Of a stretch of 64,000 nt of DNA, positions 34,830 to 46,182 are shown piece by piece. A program made the translations under genes and the position numbers. The DNA lies in contig NYXK01000071.1 of the NCBI GenBank assembly GCA_002685535.1, positions 62,001 to 126,000 on the forward strand. The letters run 5' to 3'. This DNA is from Deltaproteobacteria bacterium. GTDB taxonomy: Bacteria; SAR324; NAC60-12. Below the pieces are notes generated by a model. That model had not been told where the DNA came from. It made no database searches and worked only from the letters and a program-made list of their open reading frames with translations. Position 1 is the first letter of the stretch; every line of letters begins with the position of its first letter.

Positions 34830-35444
34830 CAACCCCGAAGTCATCGCCATCAAAGATTAATTTCAAGGCAGCGCAACACTCACCAAAAGGGGGATCCCCA
34901 ACCTTTTCAGCGACACCAGCATCGACCTAGCTAGCAACGCCGAAACACAAGCCCTTCGCAATTTCGCCTCCCACGAGAACCTTCACGTTATCTATACGGC
35001 CTGCGAAGTATACTATCGAATCATCGAGAACAAGACAGCTGGAGCGGGCATTACGTTGCTGAAAGATTTGAAAGGGACGAGGATCGGGACTATGCTGAGT
35101 AGGTTTGCTGCGTATTTCATGCCGAAATATCTGTCTACTTTTGGGTTGAAGGGGTCAAGTTACGGTTGTGTTGGGGAGCACATGTCTTTGCGCCCTGTGG
35201 AGCAGGGACTTTGCCGTATATGTTTGCTGATGCGGTGGGGATGTGGGAGCCGACTGTCGAGCTTTCTGCTCAGGCTCTTGGCGCGAATGCGATCATCTTC
35301 CAGGATCGATCGGTCTATCGGGAAGTGTTCAATCTGTATACCACGACTGAGAAGCTCACAGATGCAGCGACGAGGAAGAATATCGTGGCGTTTGTTCGGG
35401 CACTGACTCAGGCCGAGAAGGTGTTTTCAAGACACGCCGGATAA
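34830..35444 (+). pseudogene. SsuA/THI5-like (NMT1-type) substrate-binding protein pseudogene
   Basis: A broken copy of a fungal SsuA/THI5-like protein, related to ABC-type nitrate/sulfonate/thiamine-precursor binding proteins. One frame reads DLASNAETQALRNFASHENL, then VIYTACEVYYRI and GTRIGTMLSRFAAYF from about 34830 to 35150. The match then moves to another frame as APCGAGTLPYMFADAVGMWEP, VYREVFNLYTTTEKL and NIVAFVRALTQAEKVF up to the stop at 35444. An in-frame TAA lies after AIKD near 34860, and there is a frameshift plus apparent small loss around 35155-35190. The N-terminus is not recognisable and there is no ATG-led full frame. I infer a recently decayed single-copy gene; an alternative is an assembly error at the frame change, though the TAA would remain. 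Confidence 0.75.
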
Positions 35445-35763
35445 AGTTGATTCACGAGTAGCGTCCACGTTGAACATGAATTCGACGTTATCGACCTGTT
35501 TAGTTCTTCGATTCTATTCAAGATCGTTACTTTGAAGAGAATGTGACGAGTGTGTAAGTCAAAATCCGCGGATGTGAATGAAATGGACGCGATCCTATTT
35601 TATGGGACGCAGAGTTCTTGACTGGAGGTAAACCATTCAATCATCCCAGAAAATCCTATAAAACCTTCCTTAGTCTCCACCTCCCTTCGTCCTGCTCAAG
35701 AGGTCTGGCAACCATAACTTTTTTCCAACTTCAGGATCCAAACAACTAAAGATATCGCTCACC
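35445..35763. promoter_or_regulatory. Promoter of the Lys/Ser-rich gene
   Basis: A 319-bp spacer. TATAAAA at 35657-35663 lies 107 bp before the ATG at 35764, followed by a CT-rich leader (CCTTCCTTAGTCTCCACCTC). No gene. Confidence 0.5.
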
Positions 35764-37164
35764 ATGGCACCAAGTTCCAAATCCTCCTCTTCCTCTCCTT
35801 CCAAGTCGAAATCCACCAAATCCTCTTCGTCCTCAAAGAAACCATCCAAGCACGACTCCGACTCCGACGATGAGTGCCCCTCCTCGTCTCGTAAATCGAT
35901 TAGGAGCAGCAGCAAAAACCCCGAGAAGAAAGAGAAGACATCCCTGCTGAAAAGCATGTTTACGAAAGATCGGTCTGACGCACCGAAGATGCTGGAGTCG
36001 AAGTACTTTAAGGATGAGAGTTCGAGTTTGAGAGGGCAGAAGAGTGGGAAGAGTGAGAGGTTGGATAGTGCGATGTTTAGGGATGAGAGTCGTGCGCCAG
36101 CGTCGAAGAGGGCGAAAAGTGAGAAGGTGAAGAATGAGAAGAAGAAGAAGGTAGAGAAGATCGTGGAAGAGGAGGAATATACGGAGGAGCCGGACTTTTC
36201 GGATTTTGTGAGTAAGTATGAGATTCCGGAGGAGGTGAAGAAGGTCGAGAAGAAGGTGGAGAAGAGTGCGAGGCCGGAGGTGTATAAATCAGAGGTGGTG
36301 AAGTCGAAATATGAGAGTGTCAAGGTGGAACCATCGGCAAAGTATGAGAGTAAAAAGGTGGAGAGTAAGATCAAGAGTGTTGCCAACTTCAAGACGGCTT
36401 TCACGGATGATCGTGACATCGAAATGGCGGCCAAGCAGACGCAAATCGCAGAGTTGACTGGCCAGGAGCTGGAAGAGCAAGAGAAATGGGCGTTTGAGAA
36501 GTTGAAAGCTCACGCTGGAACCTGTCCAGCGGGATTCGCTTGGGGACGATGGACCATAGAAGAATGCGGTGAGCAGGTCCGGCTCGATGGCTACAGGTGT
36601 AGGGGTGGGTCCCATTTCGTCAGTCATGAGATGGTGGCTGAAGGGAAAGGCGGCGTGATGATGAGGACGGATGCCTTCATCGATTGGGACGCTGCTTACC
36701 GTAGAGCTGGGATGCAAGAGCCTTCGCCGTTCATTGGCGTGCGGTGGGAAGTTGTGAAGGACGAAGAACTGAGTCAAATGGGTTACAACACCTTTAGCAG
36801 CCTGGGGGCTCGATTGTCTGGTGGAGCACAGCAGCCACGAAGATCACCATTTGGTAACTTTGGAGGTGGAGCGGGTAGCGGAGGATTTGGAAACTCGTCC
36901 TTCGATCCAGTTGGACGATTCAGCCTACCTCAAGCTACCAGCCATTTCCTAATTCAACAACACGGGCAACCAGGAAGACAGAGACTCTCCGTGCTGAATC
37001 CAAACTATAACTCCAATCAAGCTGATGACGAAGATGACCAACAGCAAGAGCAGGCAGGATATGGAGATCCCTGGAGCAACGGTGGACAGGGTGGTTTGTT
37101 TGGCCGAGGGTATAATGGTCAAGGCGGTGTTGGAATGGGCGGTAATGGCGGTAGACGGAGGTGA
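35764..37164 (+). CDS. Conserved fungal protein, Lys/Ser-rich head and Gly/Gln-rich tail
   Basis: Single-exon gene for a 466-aa protein of unknown function. The first 60 residues are almost all Ser/Lys (phosphorylatable, disordered). Residues 100-215 are Lys/Glu-rich with repeated KVEKKVEK-type units likely to form a charged helix. A central globular block (about 235-330) contains EQEKWAFEKLKAHAGTCPAGF and YRCRGGSHFVSHEMVAEGKGG, a pattern I associate with conserved fungal hypothetical proteins. The C-terminus is Gly/Gln/Asn-rich (GGQGGLFGRGYNGQ, ending GGRRR), prion-like in composition. The nature suggests a nuclear or condensate-forming protein, but no function is established. The 254-aa minus-strand ORF over it is a codon-bias shadow. 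Confidence 0.85.
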   Translation: MAPSSKSSSSSPSKSKSTKSSSSSKKPSKHDSDSDDECPSSSRKSIRSSSKNPEKKEKTSLLKSMFTKDRSDAPKMLESKYFKDESSSLRGQKSGKSERLDSAMFRDESRAPASKRAKSEKVKNEKKKKVEKIVEEEEYTEEPDFSDFVSKYEIPEEVKKVEKKVEKSARPEVYKSEVVKSKYESVKVEPSAKYESKKVESKIKSVANFKTAFTDDRDIEMAAKQTQIAELTGQELEEQEKWAFEKLKAHAGTCPAGFAWGRWTIEECGEQVRLDGYRCRGGSHFVSHEMVAEGKGGVMMRTDAFIDWDAAYRRAGMQEPSPFIGVRWEVVKDEELSQMGYNTFSSLGARLSGGAQQPRRSPFGNFGGGAGSGGFGNSSFDPVGRFSLPQATSHFLIQQHGQPGRQRLSVLNPNYNSNQADDEDDQQQEQAGYGDPWSNGGQGGLFGRGYNGQGGVGMGGNGGRRR

Positions 37165-38264
37165 GGATCTAGGAGACTTTAGTGATAGAGTGAGGTGAAC
37201 GCTGGGATGGGTGAGAGAGGTGAGAATAAGGATATGGTAGGGTGGGTAAGGACGTACAGATATACGAGAATGCATGGCGTACATATCCATGATGATGTGT
37301 CTGTCAGGATCTTTGTGAAGTAAGCGAACTGTAGTGGACATACACCAGGGCTTACGCTATGCCGCACAATGACCGCAAGGGAAGGCGACATGGATGCGTG
37401 ATTTCATCCTCTGCCAGTCAATAAGACTTTTAGATATACCCATGAGAAATTGTGAAGAGGTCAACGTCATGCTGCCAATAAAGATTAAGTGTACTCTGCA
37501 AAGGAAGCCTTCCGTGTAAGGGGCCCCTAGCGAGTATTAAGAGGATATAAGAACGAGGTCAAACGCACGCAAAGGATATATATGTAGGAGGGACAAGCGT
37601 TGAACAAAAGGATAAGAACTTTCATAGGTACCACGTGACCTTCTTCACAACTCACATGTCCCAGCAGGTTTGCATCACCGGGATTGGCAGTAAATGCCAC
37701 GACAACTTGCTGGCATACTATAATGCGCCAAGAATCAAACACAAAAGAGAGAGAACCACAGGAAGGATGCGAAAAGAGGTGCCTCTGAATGGTTTCTGTA
37801 TATTAATCCACCGTTGCGGATGTCTTTCCATCTGATCTATTCCTGGAAGCCGAAAGTGACAAGATATCCGTTATTCATGTATGTGCTGGTCATTTCGTTT
37901 CGCGAATTTGCTGGCAGAAGCTAGTACTCTCCTTTCCCACCAAAACCTAGCAAATGCCAAGCTTCAGATTGCCGGTTTCCTACTGGTTCTCTATGCGTCC
38001 CTCCGTTGCTGGAGAGAGACACCGATCCATGCTTTCGTTCGTCTTTGTTGTCCTTGTATCTTTTCTCTTGTTGGAGAGAGCGTATTTACCGCCAGAAATG
38101 TATCGTAATTCTGCTCTTCCACCTCTGCTTCCTTTTCTCGTTCCCCTGGATCAAGAGCCGGTCATCCTCCTTCCCTCATGCCACGAGCAACCCAAGCCCT
38201 GACCATTTCTTCCCAATTAGCACCCGTCGCATCGAATCTTATCTCCCGGTTTGCAACACTCCGG
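37165..38264. other. Convergent 3' spacer
   Basis: About 1.1 kb between the Lys/Ser-rich gene (+) and the Ser/His-rich gene (-). The short ORFs here have no domain. I see nothing beyond probable 3' UTRs. Confidence 0.45.
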
Positions 38265-38999
38265 TCAACTATCCATAATAATATCATTACAAGCCCCAAT
38301 ATCGCCCCCAAACGCATCCAAATCCAGGACCTCAATCCTCCTCATCCACGTCTCAGGCCAGAGCAGGAAAACCCCATGCACATCCTTCATGTGCGCCTGC
38401 CACTCCTCGTCGAAGATGGTCTCGCGGTTGTAGCACGGCACGCGGTCTTCGCCGCGGGAGACGGAGAGCGATTTGCAGAGGTCGAGGATCCGGAAGCCTT
38501 CGCTGGAGGGGATGGCCGTCCAGGCGTATTTGGTGGTTATGTGGTGTTCGCGAAGGGCGCGGAAGGGGTCTGGTGGAGGGTTGGAGTGGGAGTGGTGGGA
38601 GGAGTGGGAGTGGGAATGGGTTATGGGGTGTGGGAGGGAGGGGGTGGATGAGCTGGATGAGGGGAAGGCGGTTGGGGTTAAGGCTGGTGAGGGGGAGTGT
38701 GAGAGGGAGTGAGTGAATGGGGCGCCGCTGTGGGTGTACCCTTGGAAGGGAGAGGTTGAGGCTGATATGCTGTAGGAGGGGTAGGAGGACCGTGTTGTTG
38801 AGGCCATGGACATGAGGACTGCTGAGGGGGAGAATGAGTCGGGTGTATGCTGGGAGGAGGATGAGCCCGATGGGAGGAAACTCCGTTTGTAGGAGGACAT
38901 TGATTCTGTGTCCATGGAATTAGAGTCTGAGTCGTCGGTCTGAGAAGAGATGTATGATGATGTAGAGCGGGAGGTGCGGTCGAGAGTTGCAGTGGGCAT
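38265..38999 (-). CDS. Ser/His-rich conserved fungal hypothetical protein
   Basis: Single-exon minus-strand gene for a 244-aa protein. Residues 1-135 are Ser/Thr/Pro-rich and disordered and end in a His/Ser run (HSHSHSSHHSHS). The C-terminal 110 residues are globular and look conserved: REHHITTKYAWTAIPSSEGF, ILDLCKSLSVSRGEDRVPCY, WQAHMKDVHGVFLLWPETW. There is no signal peptide or membrane segment. I recognise the style of the C-terminal region from fungal hypothetical proteins but know no function. The plus strand shows a matching G-rich tract at 38520-38720, caused by the C/A-rich coding of Ser and His. Confidence 0.8.
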   Translation of the reverse strand: MPTATLDRTSRSTSSYISSQTDDSDSNSMDTESMSSYKRSFLPSGSSSSQHTPDSFSPSAVLMSMASTTRSSYPSYSISASTSPFQGYTHSGAPFTHSLSHSPSPALTPTAFPSSSSSTPSLPHPITHSHSHSSHHSHSNPPPDPFRALREHHITTKYAWTAIPSSEGFRILDLCKSLSVSRGEDRVPCYNRETIFDEEWQAHMKDVHGVFLLWPETWMRRIEVLDLDAFGGDIGACNDIIMDS

Positions 39000-41492
39000 T
39001 TCTCTGGTGGTGTGTTAGTAGTTGCGTTTCAGTATCTCAACAAATCTTTGGAATTGAAGAACGATGAGGATCCAATGGAAAGAATAACACATACAATCTC
39101 CCCCTTCCACTCGATCCCTCAGCGATACTCAGATTCAAGCCCTCGTTTTTGATATGTATTGCAACATGCTTTTCAGGTCAGCTGACATGTCTCGTTTCCC
39201 ACCGACCTCATCCCAGAAAGGACAGAAGTACATACCTTTCTCAAATTTGCAGCAGTCTTCGTCTCTTTCTGACAGAATCCACACACAGATTCGCATTTCG
39301 CTATTCGCAGTACACCAGTTGTGTTCCAAGGTGGATGCATATGTCCTTTACTGCAAGTTGTTGTTCCAAGTGATGAGGTTTCGCTGCTGCTGGGGCGGTC
39401 GTGTGTTGGCCGGCGGGAGGACGTCATGTTATCTGAATACCATATGGATGTTATGGGGTATTCGAGGTCGTGTGCCCACGTTTCCAAAAACTGCGACCCA
39501 ATGACGATGCTTGGTTCCTCCTCTCAGATATATGCCTATCGAGCAACAATGGAAAGAACAATGTTGCGAACTCGAGTTAACTGAAGCAGCGAACCAGCGA
39601 ACCACTAGGAATATAAATAGACTTAAACAAGCCTTGTCTTCCAAATAAACCTCCGAGTCGGGTCGTCGGGCTGTTGAATTCAGTTGTGGAGAGGAGGTGG
39701 AGGGCACGGAACTGAAGAACCTTTTTGCGAAGGGGTCGAGGAGTAGCACAATAGTTGAAGCAAGCGAGGAACAGGAACAGGACAGGATACTCAATGAAAC
39801 AAGCGACGTCTTGAAACCATCTTCCTTCCACCGTCAAGAGAAATGGAAGAACGGGAAGGGACCGTCATATATACCCTACCATACCCTATTCTCATTACTT
39901 ACCTAGTTTAGATCTTATATTCAGCCCTCGTTCACCGTCCCCTACCTAACCTTACCTCACCCTACCGTACATTAGTTGCAATCGAAGCGGAGCAGGGGCA
40001 CAGGATCATGTCGCTCGCTCGCTTGGTGGTTGAGTGTGAGGAATATTCCATCGGCACCAAAAGTTCGTGCGATTAGTGGGGTCGCAAATGCACCCTTACC
40101 CTTGCTCTGGCGTATCCCAGCAGAGCAAGTGTGTGTTCGAACGCAGACTCGTGCGTGCGCGCGGTGGGTTGCGTTGTGTTGCGTTGCGAGTGGAAGATTA
40201 GGAACTCGGTTCTCACAAGTTGCAGAAGATGGGATGGATGGTCGTCTAGGTCCGACTCTCACTCGGGAAATGCTCGCGAAGTGGGTCCCGGCCAGAGGGA
40301 CTGGCGTCGAGGATGCAAATGATGCGATTGGCTGTGACTTGCAGCGGGCGTCCCTTCCAGCGGTCTTGCACCCCTGGATTCCCGAGCCGCAACTGTATTT
40401 TGGAACGCCCAGCGGTGTCCCAGCGGTGTCCCAGCAAGCTAGCATGCCTGAGCCGAACGCTTGTGTGCGTGTGCTGTGCAGACAAGTGCAGTAGGCGAGC
40501 GCCAGGGGCTTGAAGGTTGCGCTGGGATAGGAGGGCTTTGGGACTGGTGGGGATACTTTTGGGGACATGTGAGGCCCCCGATGGAGGGATGCGAGACAGG
40601 GGTTCTCCGTTGGGATGAACCTGATCTACGGATCGGATGGGTTGCTTGCTTGGGATAGGCTCATACTGTGGCACGGCATGGCATCATGGCATGGGATGGG
40701 ATGTCACGGATGGAAAGCGAGAGGATGGGGATGTAAACGTGGCTTTTGATGTTGTGGAGTCTTGGGATTTTCTGATCGAGATTTGGAAGAGGTGGAGACT
40801 TCCATTAAGGATCGAGATTTGTGCGACGTGAAGAGGCGGGATTGTCACGATGTCAAGTAATGAATGTGCAATTCCGCCGTTTGCTGCATTAATTACATCT
40901 AAGAGGGCAAATTGAGAACACAGGCAGTAATATCAGAAAGAAGCAACAATGACGAAAACCTCGGGGTCGCATGTATCTACCGGTATCCTACCAGTCGACG
41001 TCTCAACTGCCATACCACAGTTCATCTCAATCCCATCGAAACCTCACCCAAACAGCAAGAAAAGGCGAGCAAAGCACGCACACACACAAACAAACGGCAT
41101 GAACCGCACGACATCCAATGCTCCGAGACAGACGAACGAACGAACTAGCTATCGCAACACGAACCAATCGATCGAACTTCCCCGAAGAAGTAAACAAACA
41201 CTTGGGCTTGATACCGGTAGAATAGGTCGATAATCGCATCTGTACACATAAGACATTTCGTTATCATACCTGAATTGGAAATAGCACTTTCGATACTTGG
41301 AGTCAATATTTGTTATTTGTTATTTGCTGTCTGCAACACAACGGTGACTTGTCAAATATTAAAAGCCGGACAGATTATTCTCCAGTAAGAGATACGATTG
41401 GCAGGCTTCTTGCTTACATGTCCTCGTTTGGAGCTGCATATGTATAATGATGGTACGTATGCGTGCGCCCGCGATATGCAGACTGCAGGCGG

Positions 41493-41624
41493 GCCATATG
41501 GCTTCGACTGCGTGTTGTTCTGAAATTGTTTTCTGGGGTCCCGGTCGGATATGTCTGTGCCATATGGCTTCGACTGCGTGTTGTTCTGAAATTGTTTTCT
41601 GGGGTCCCGGTCGGATATGTCTGT
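41493..41624. repeat. Perfect 2 x 66-bp tandem duplication
   Basis: The 66 bases starting GCCATATGGCTTCGACTGCG are present twice in direct tandem, 41493-41558 and 41559-41624, with no mismatch. The unit is 22 codons long, so the small ORFs crossing it on both strands stay open and show a duplicated 22-residue segment (HMASTACCSEIV...). The identity suggests a recent event. Confidence 0.95.
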
Positions 41625-44322
41625 CAGTGTTAAATCTCACTTGCCGGATGGGCTCGACGCCGGGCAGTGGATGGTTGAATGGTGGTTGGTGAAAAAGGAT
41701 GGAAGTGCGGTGTGGAGGAGGTGGGGCTGCCGGGCAGACAGGGCTCATGTCCCGTTGTTGGGTCGGGAAGGACCTGTATTTGTGTGGAGAGAGGAAGAGG
41801 GAGCGAATCGCATTTCAGATGGTTGAGGTGATGGGAACGGTGAGTGTGAAACATGAAACATATATTTCCGAGAATAGAAGAAGTACAGTATGTATTATGA
41901 AGTATGATGAGGTAAGGAGCTGGTTCCAGGAGGGTTTAGTTGGTCGATCAGCTGGTCAATCTTCAACGGAATTGTTTCCTGCAATTGGAAGGTGTGAAAG
42001 ATCTCTCCTCTTCTGAACCGTTTATCTCTCTATCTGAGATAGAAAGGCCACTTCAGGTCCAGACCCGGTAAACTCAATCGCAGTTACGAAGTCAAAAGTA
42101 CCTCCCCTCTCCTTACCGACCTAGATAATCTCAAGTGGCTTTCCAACTGCACGGAAACCCCCCACGTCAACCTCACCTCCTAGCAAAATCCCAAAATGCG
42201 ATTCGTCTTTCCCTACAGGGTCCAAACTCTATCTTCGTAAGCTTCTCCTCTTCATCATGACGAACAAGGAATCTCATCAAGGTCCCTCCCGCTCTAATTA
42301 CTGCACAGAAGCGAAAGAAGAACGATTTAGAGTTTTTCTAAAATCCTTCGTTTTTTTCCTTCCAAGGGATAGGGGTTGATTTCAAGGGAAGTTGTGTGGA
42401 AAGGCAGGGATCGGAGGTTAGGAGAGCTCGCCGACTGACGCTGATGCTGGTGCTCGACGGGTGATCCCCGCGTCCGTTGTCTGTGCGAAAAAAATGCCAC
42501 GAGGTTGATGTTTTGGGAATTTTTGTGGAGTAGGGAGGAGTGGAGGATGATTGGGTTGGGGTCAAGGCAAAGTGAGAGAGATGTTTCGTTTCATAGAAGG
42601 AGAAGATGTTTTGTTTCTAGAATAATAGGACTGACGAATCGCATCGAAGAAGTTGTTCTTGGAGAGGAGATGGGAGTTTGAGATGAGGAGATATCAGATG
42701 GATTTGTTGCAGATGACCGGACGACGACGAGGATGGTTCCAGGACTCTGGACGAGGAGGCGCGTGATGCGATTGGTCAATTGTGCGTTGGGCTGACATGC
42801 TTTCTGTGGGGTTGCAGCCAGGCCAGGGTCGGGGATTATGGCGAGATTTTCGGGATGTTTCTTCTAGAACATTAAAATCTCTACGGGATGAGGGAGAGGG
42901 ATGTTTTCCGGGTTTCCATGCATAGATCTGAATCGTGGAGGATGGGATGAAGTGAAGATACCAGTGGACCCTGAATCGAACTTAGGGGTCTGAAGATTCG
43001 ACGGGGTCGAGCTGGATGAAGTTGCGATTGGGTAGTCCCTGGGTGGAAGTCGGTCCGGATCGAAAGTTCGACGAGCTGTCCTGGGAAATTGCCTGCGTGG
43101 AGGTGAGATGTTGCTAGGAAGTGTACTGGATGGATAGGATAAATATAAGAGAGTTTGGCGCGCCTACTGGAACTTGGGCGTGAACGATACATATGCGGAA
43201 CGGGAGGCGGGGGAGCTGGTGGTCCAGTCGCGATGGGATGTTTTGCTGTTGGGGATGAGGTTCAAAACTGGCTGGAGGAGAGTTACGCCAGCTATTTGGT
43301 GATCATTCTGAAAATAGTCGAGAGTATGACTTGAACGGGGCGGAATTGCGAGAAGAAGAAAGTGAGTCTGACAAAGGTTCGCGCTTGGAAAGTTGGTCCT
43401 TGAACTGGTGCTCTGAGAGGTAATGACTCAATGCAACGGACTTCAGTCTTTAAGAAGTTGCGTTCGGATCAAGAAGAAAATTGATGTGCCTGTCCCAAGA
43501 GTGAGAAGGAACATGGCTCTGCTGATCGTGCAGCCAAAAGAGTGATATATGACTCCAAAAAGCAGAGATACGAATGAGGGTCGAAGGGAAGGCATTTCGA
43601 GAGCTTTCATAGACGGACAGTATAGGAGAAAGACGCGATACGTGGAAATATGGAGAAAGGGAGTTTTCGTTGAATAGCCACGAGGAACTGTCGACCGTAC
43701 TTTGTCCTTTTGGCACCCTCGGTTACAACAGTCTTCCTAAAGGGTCGACGATGAAGTTGAAGTTCAGGTGTTCTATGTTTTCAAGAGTAAAGAAAGGGTC
43801 ATGAGAGGACGATAGAGACCGCTCTAGACTCTCCTGCGCCTCGACAATGACATCAGTGAAGCCAGTCAACGTGCAAAATGATGCATCGTGACATTCGTGC
43901 ATGTGGGAGAGAGCTTGAGCCACGATGGGGCGCAGTGCTTGCAGCAACATGACTGCATGAGCCGAGGTCCACCGACAGAGCATCAAACTGGACAGACTGT
44001 GGCACAGCTTGAATTGTCAAGCCATATATCTAAAGTTTGGGGGAAGGTTTGGGAATTGTCCGATGAGTTGCAGGTTTGGTGGAGTTTGAGGGGATACAAG
44101 ATTCGACGTCGGCGTGAACCGCTGAGGAGCCGAAGTGGCAGGCCGAGTATGAAGGGAAACACTCTGGTGGTACCAAGCAAGGTACCTCAAGCAGAAGCAG
44201 ATGAGGATGGATACACGAGTCTATAAGTCGCATTGATAGTTTCTTGGGATGCGCGCGTACCAAATGAGTACAGAGGTACAAGCCTTCCAGTAAAAATGAA
44301 AATATGGCGTTCTGGTTCATCT

Positions 44323-44526
44323 TCATTTTGAGGTTTGGAGCTGGCTAGCCAATGAGATGTCAAAAGAGCTCTTCAACGCAAGGTCCAGGAGTTTGAGCTT
44401 TCTTTTGCGTAATGCCGTTAGGAATGTGTATCTCCCGCCGTCCGTAGAATCAGGATACGCATTTGTATTGGTGCAAGCCGTTATTGCTTTCCATCTGAAG
44501 ACTGAATAAAGCTCATCATTGGCCAC
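44323..44526 (-). pseudogene. Possible gene remnant
   Basis: A minus-strand open stretch without an ATG (ORF-track start is GTG) encodes protein-like sequence: YSVFRWKAITACTNTNAYPD then DGGRYTFLTALRKRKLKLLDL. The pattern resembles a segment of large fungal ankyrin/HET-associated proteins, in which a TDGGRFxFLxALRxRRxxLxxLA stretch occurs; this is from memory and weak. The following sequence changes frame (PERHIFIFTGRLVPLYSFG) and no complete gene can be built down to 43723. Confidence 0.28.
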
Positions 44527-46182
44527 ACATCAGCCTAGGTCTCATATGATAGCCCGACCTGGTTGGCTTGGCTTCGAAATACACCAGTTGAAGCTAGAAC
44601 GGTGATAACCAGGGCCAGCAAGCGGTCTGTCACTTACAATAGATCGGATTGGCAGGTCTGGACATGACATCGCAAGCACCCGTCAGCCCTAAATGAAGTC
44701 AGTGGGAATCTTCAGCCCTGTGACGATGCGCGAAGATGCACCCCTCGTCCAGCGACCAATATGATGCTGGCGACAATGTAAGCTGCAGCGCGCCAACAGG
44801 GCTGTGAAAGGCGGTTGATGCATGCGAGAGTATGGCGGTGGGATGGCACGGTGGGCGTCGGATAAATGTTTGTTGGTCTTAAAGGGGAGAATAACCCCTC
44901 GACTTCGCTCATGTCTCCAGACCGAAAGATTTGCACGCTTGCCAACATTTAATTTCGTGCACAGAATTGCGCCAACTTGTGGAGGCGCTGGAACTTGCCT
45001 GCTTTACCTTTTTGGACGGTATTTGCCCCTTTCACCTGCATCGAACGACCTGGCGGGCGTACGCATTCATCACACTGGCTTTGTGTTGCATATCGGGCTT
45101 CGAGGATTGAGTGGCCGAGGCGCCATTGTTGGTTTGATCTGCTTGGGTGTCTGGTGTCCTACCTGGATTGCGTGGTATTGCTGCACTGGTTGCTGCTGGC
45201 TGCTGCAGAGGAGTTGACCATCGCAGGGAACTGGCCATCCGTACCGTGCTTCATCAAAGGGCCCTCGATCCGACCTCGATCCCACGATACAAAGAAAACC
45301 TTACGACATACGCCACTGCAGGAAGGAAGCTATAGTAGCTACACCATTGTTGGAAATACGCAGATATACAAGAGCAACGGCATTTGGACGCACCCGCAGC
45401 AAGGAGAGGCATTTGAGGGCCTATTATTATCACCAACCCAGCAATTATCAATTGGCATCCGCCCAAAACGGAAGCCCAAAGCCAAAGTGAGATAAGCTCA
45501 TTAGGTACAACTCCGGCTCGTCCTGATTCCCCATCCGTCCCTGATCTTCATCTACCACCCGACACTACCCACCACCCACCACCCACCAACCGGCACTCCC
45601 TCCCACTCCCTCCCACCTCCACCTCTAAACTCAAACTCTCTTTCGATCTCGTCTCCGTCCTCTGCAGACGGCAGAAGCCGCAGATCTTTCCCCCCCCTTG
45701 CGTTGAAGGAAGAAGAGAAGGTTACACGGGAAGCAAGGGACGCAACGATTACAAGAATCGCAAAGCCCGGTAGTCGTGAGCTTCCCCTCATCCTGTCTTA
45801 CTTCAATTGTCTTGTGATCCACAGGTCGCGCAGACTACTCCAGACTATCCTCTTCCATGGCACGTCAACCAGCAATTGACTAGCTTTGTACGACCTCAGT
45901 CTGGTAGTACCTTGCGCGACTTGCGCGACAATACACATTCCACCAGCTTCTTCATCTCCTCTTCATTAGTTCATTCGCCCCTCGTCTCGCCCTCCGAGAC
46001 AGAGAGAGAGTCGCATTCCGTGTTGCGCGAAACAACCACGAATCTCGACCTCGCAGATCTGGGCCTGATCTGCATCACCTACTTACCTACTTTATGATAG
46101 TTTCCTGCGGTTCGGAACGAAGGTATTGGCTGGAATACGAGCATAGAGGACAAGCGATGCATGAGCGGAGAAGGACCATACG

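Larger units (their letters stand above)
39000..46182. other. 7-kb gene-poor stretch
   Basis: No ORF here shows a recognisable domain. The stretch holds the Ser/His gene promoter, low-complexity patches (ATGGCATGGGATGGGATG near 40680, a CCCAGCGGTGT duplication at about 40405-40430, ACCC/ACC repeats at 45567-45588), the 66-bp tandem duplication, a remnant at 44.3-44.5 kb, and probably a long 5' leader of the Zn2Cys6 gene. ORF pairs such as 39135-39487 (-) and 44822-45495 (+) look protein-like in places but overlap in competing frames and cannot be called. Confidence 0.4.

Noticed and set aside
35670-36434. 254-aa minus-strand ORF with hydrophobic N-terminus
   Set aside because: Antisense of Lys/Ser/Glu codons gives Leu/Phe/Ser; the plus-strand gene has the promoter and the conserved core.
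39972-40568. Overlapping 198-aa (-) and 172-aa (+) ORFs
   Set aside because: Neither has a domain; both arise from a GC-rich patch without stops.
44822-45495. 131-aa and 172-aa plus-strand ORFs
   Set aside because: They overlap in two frames and contain Trp/Cys-rich improbable sequence; no family match.
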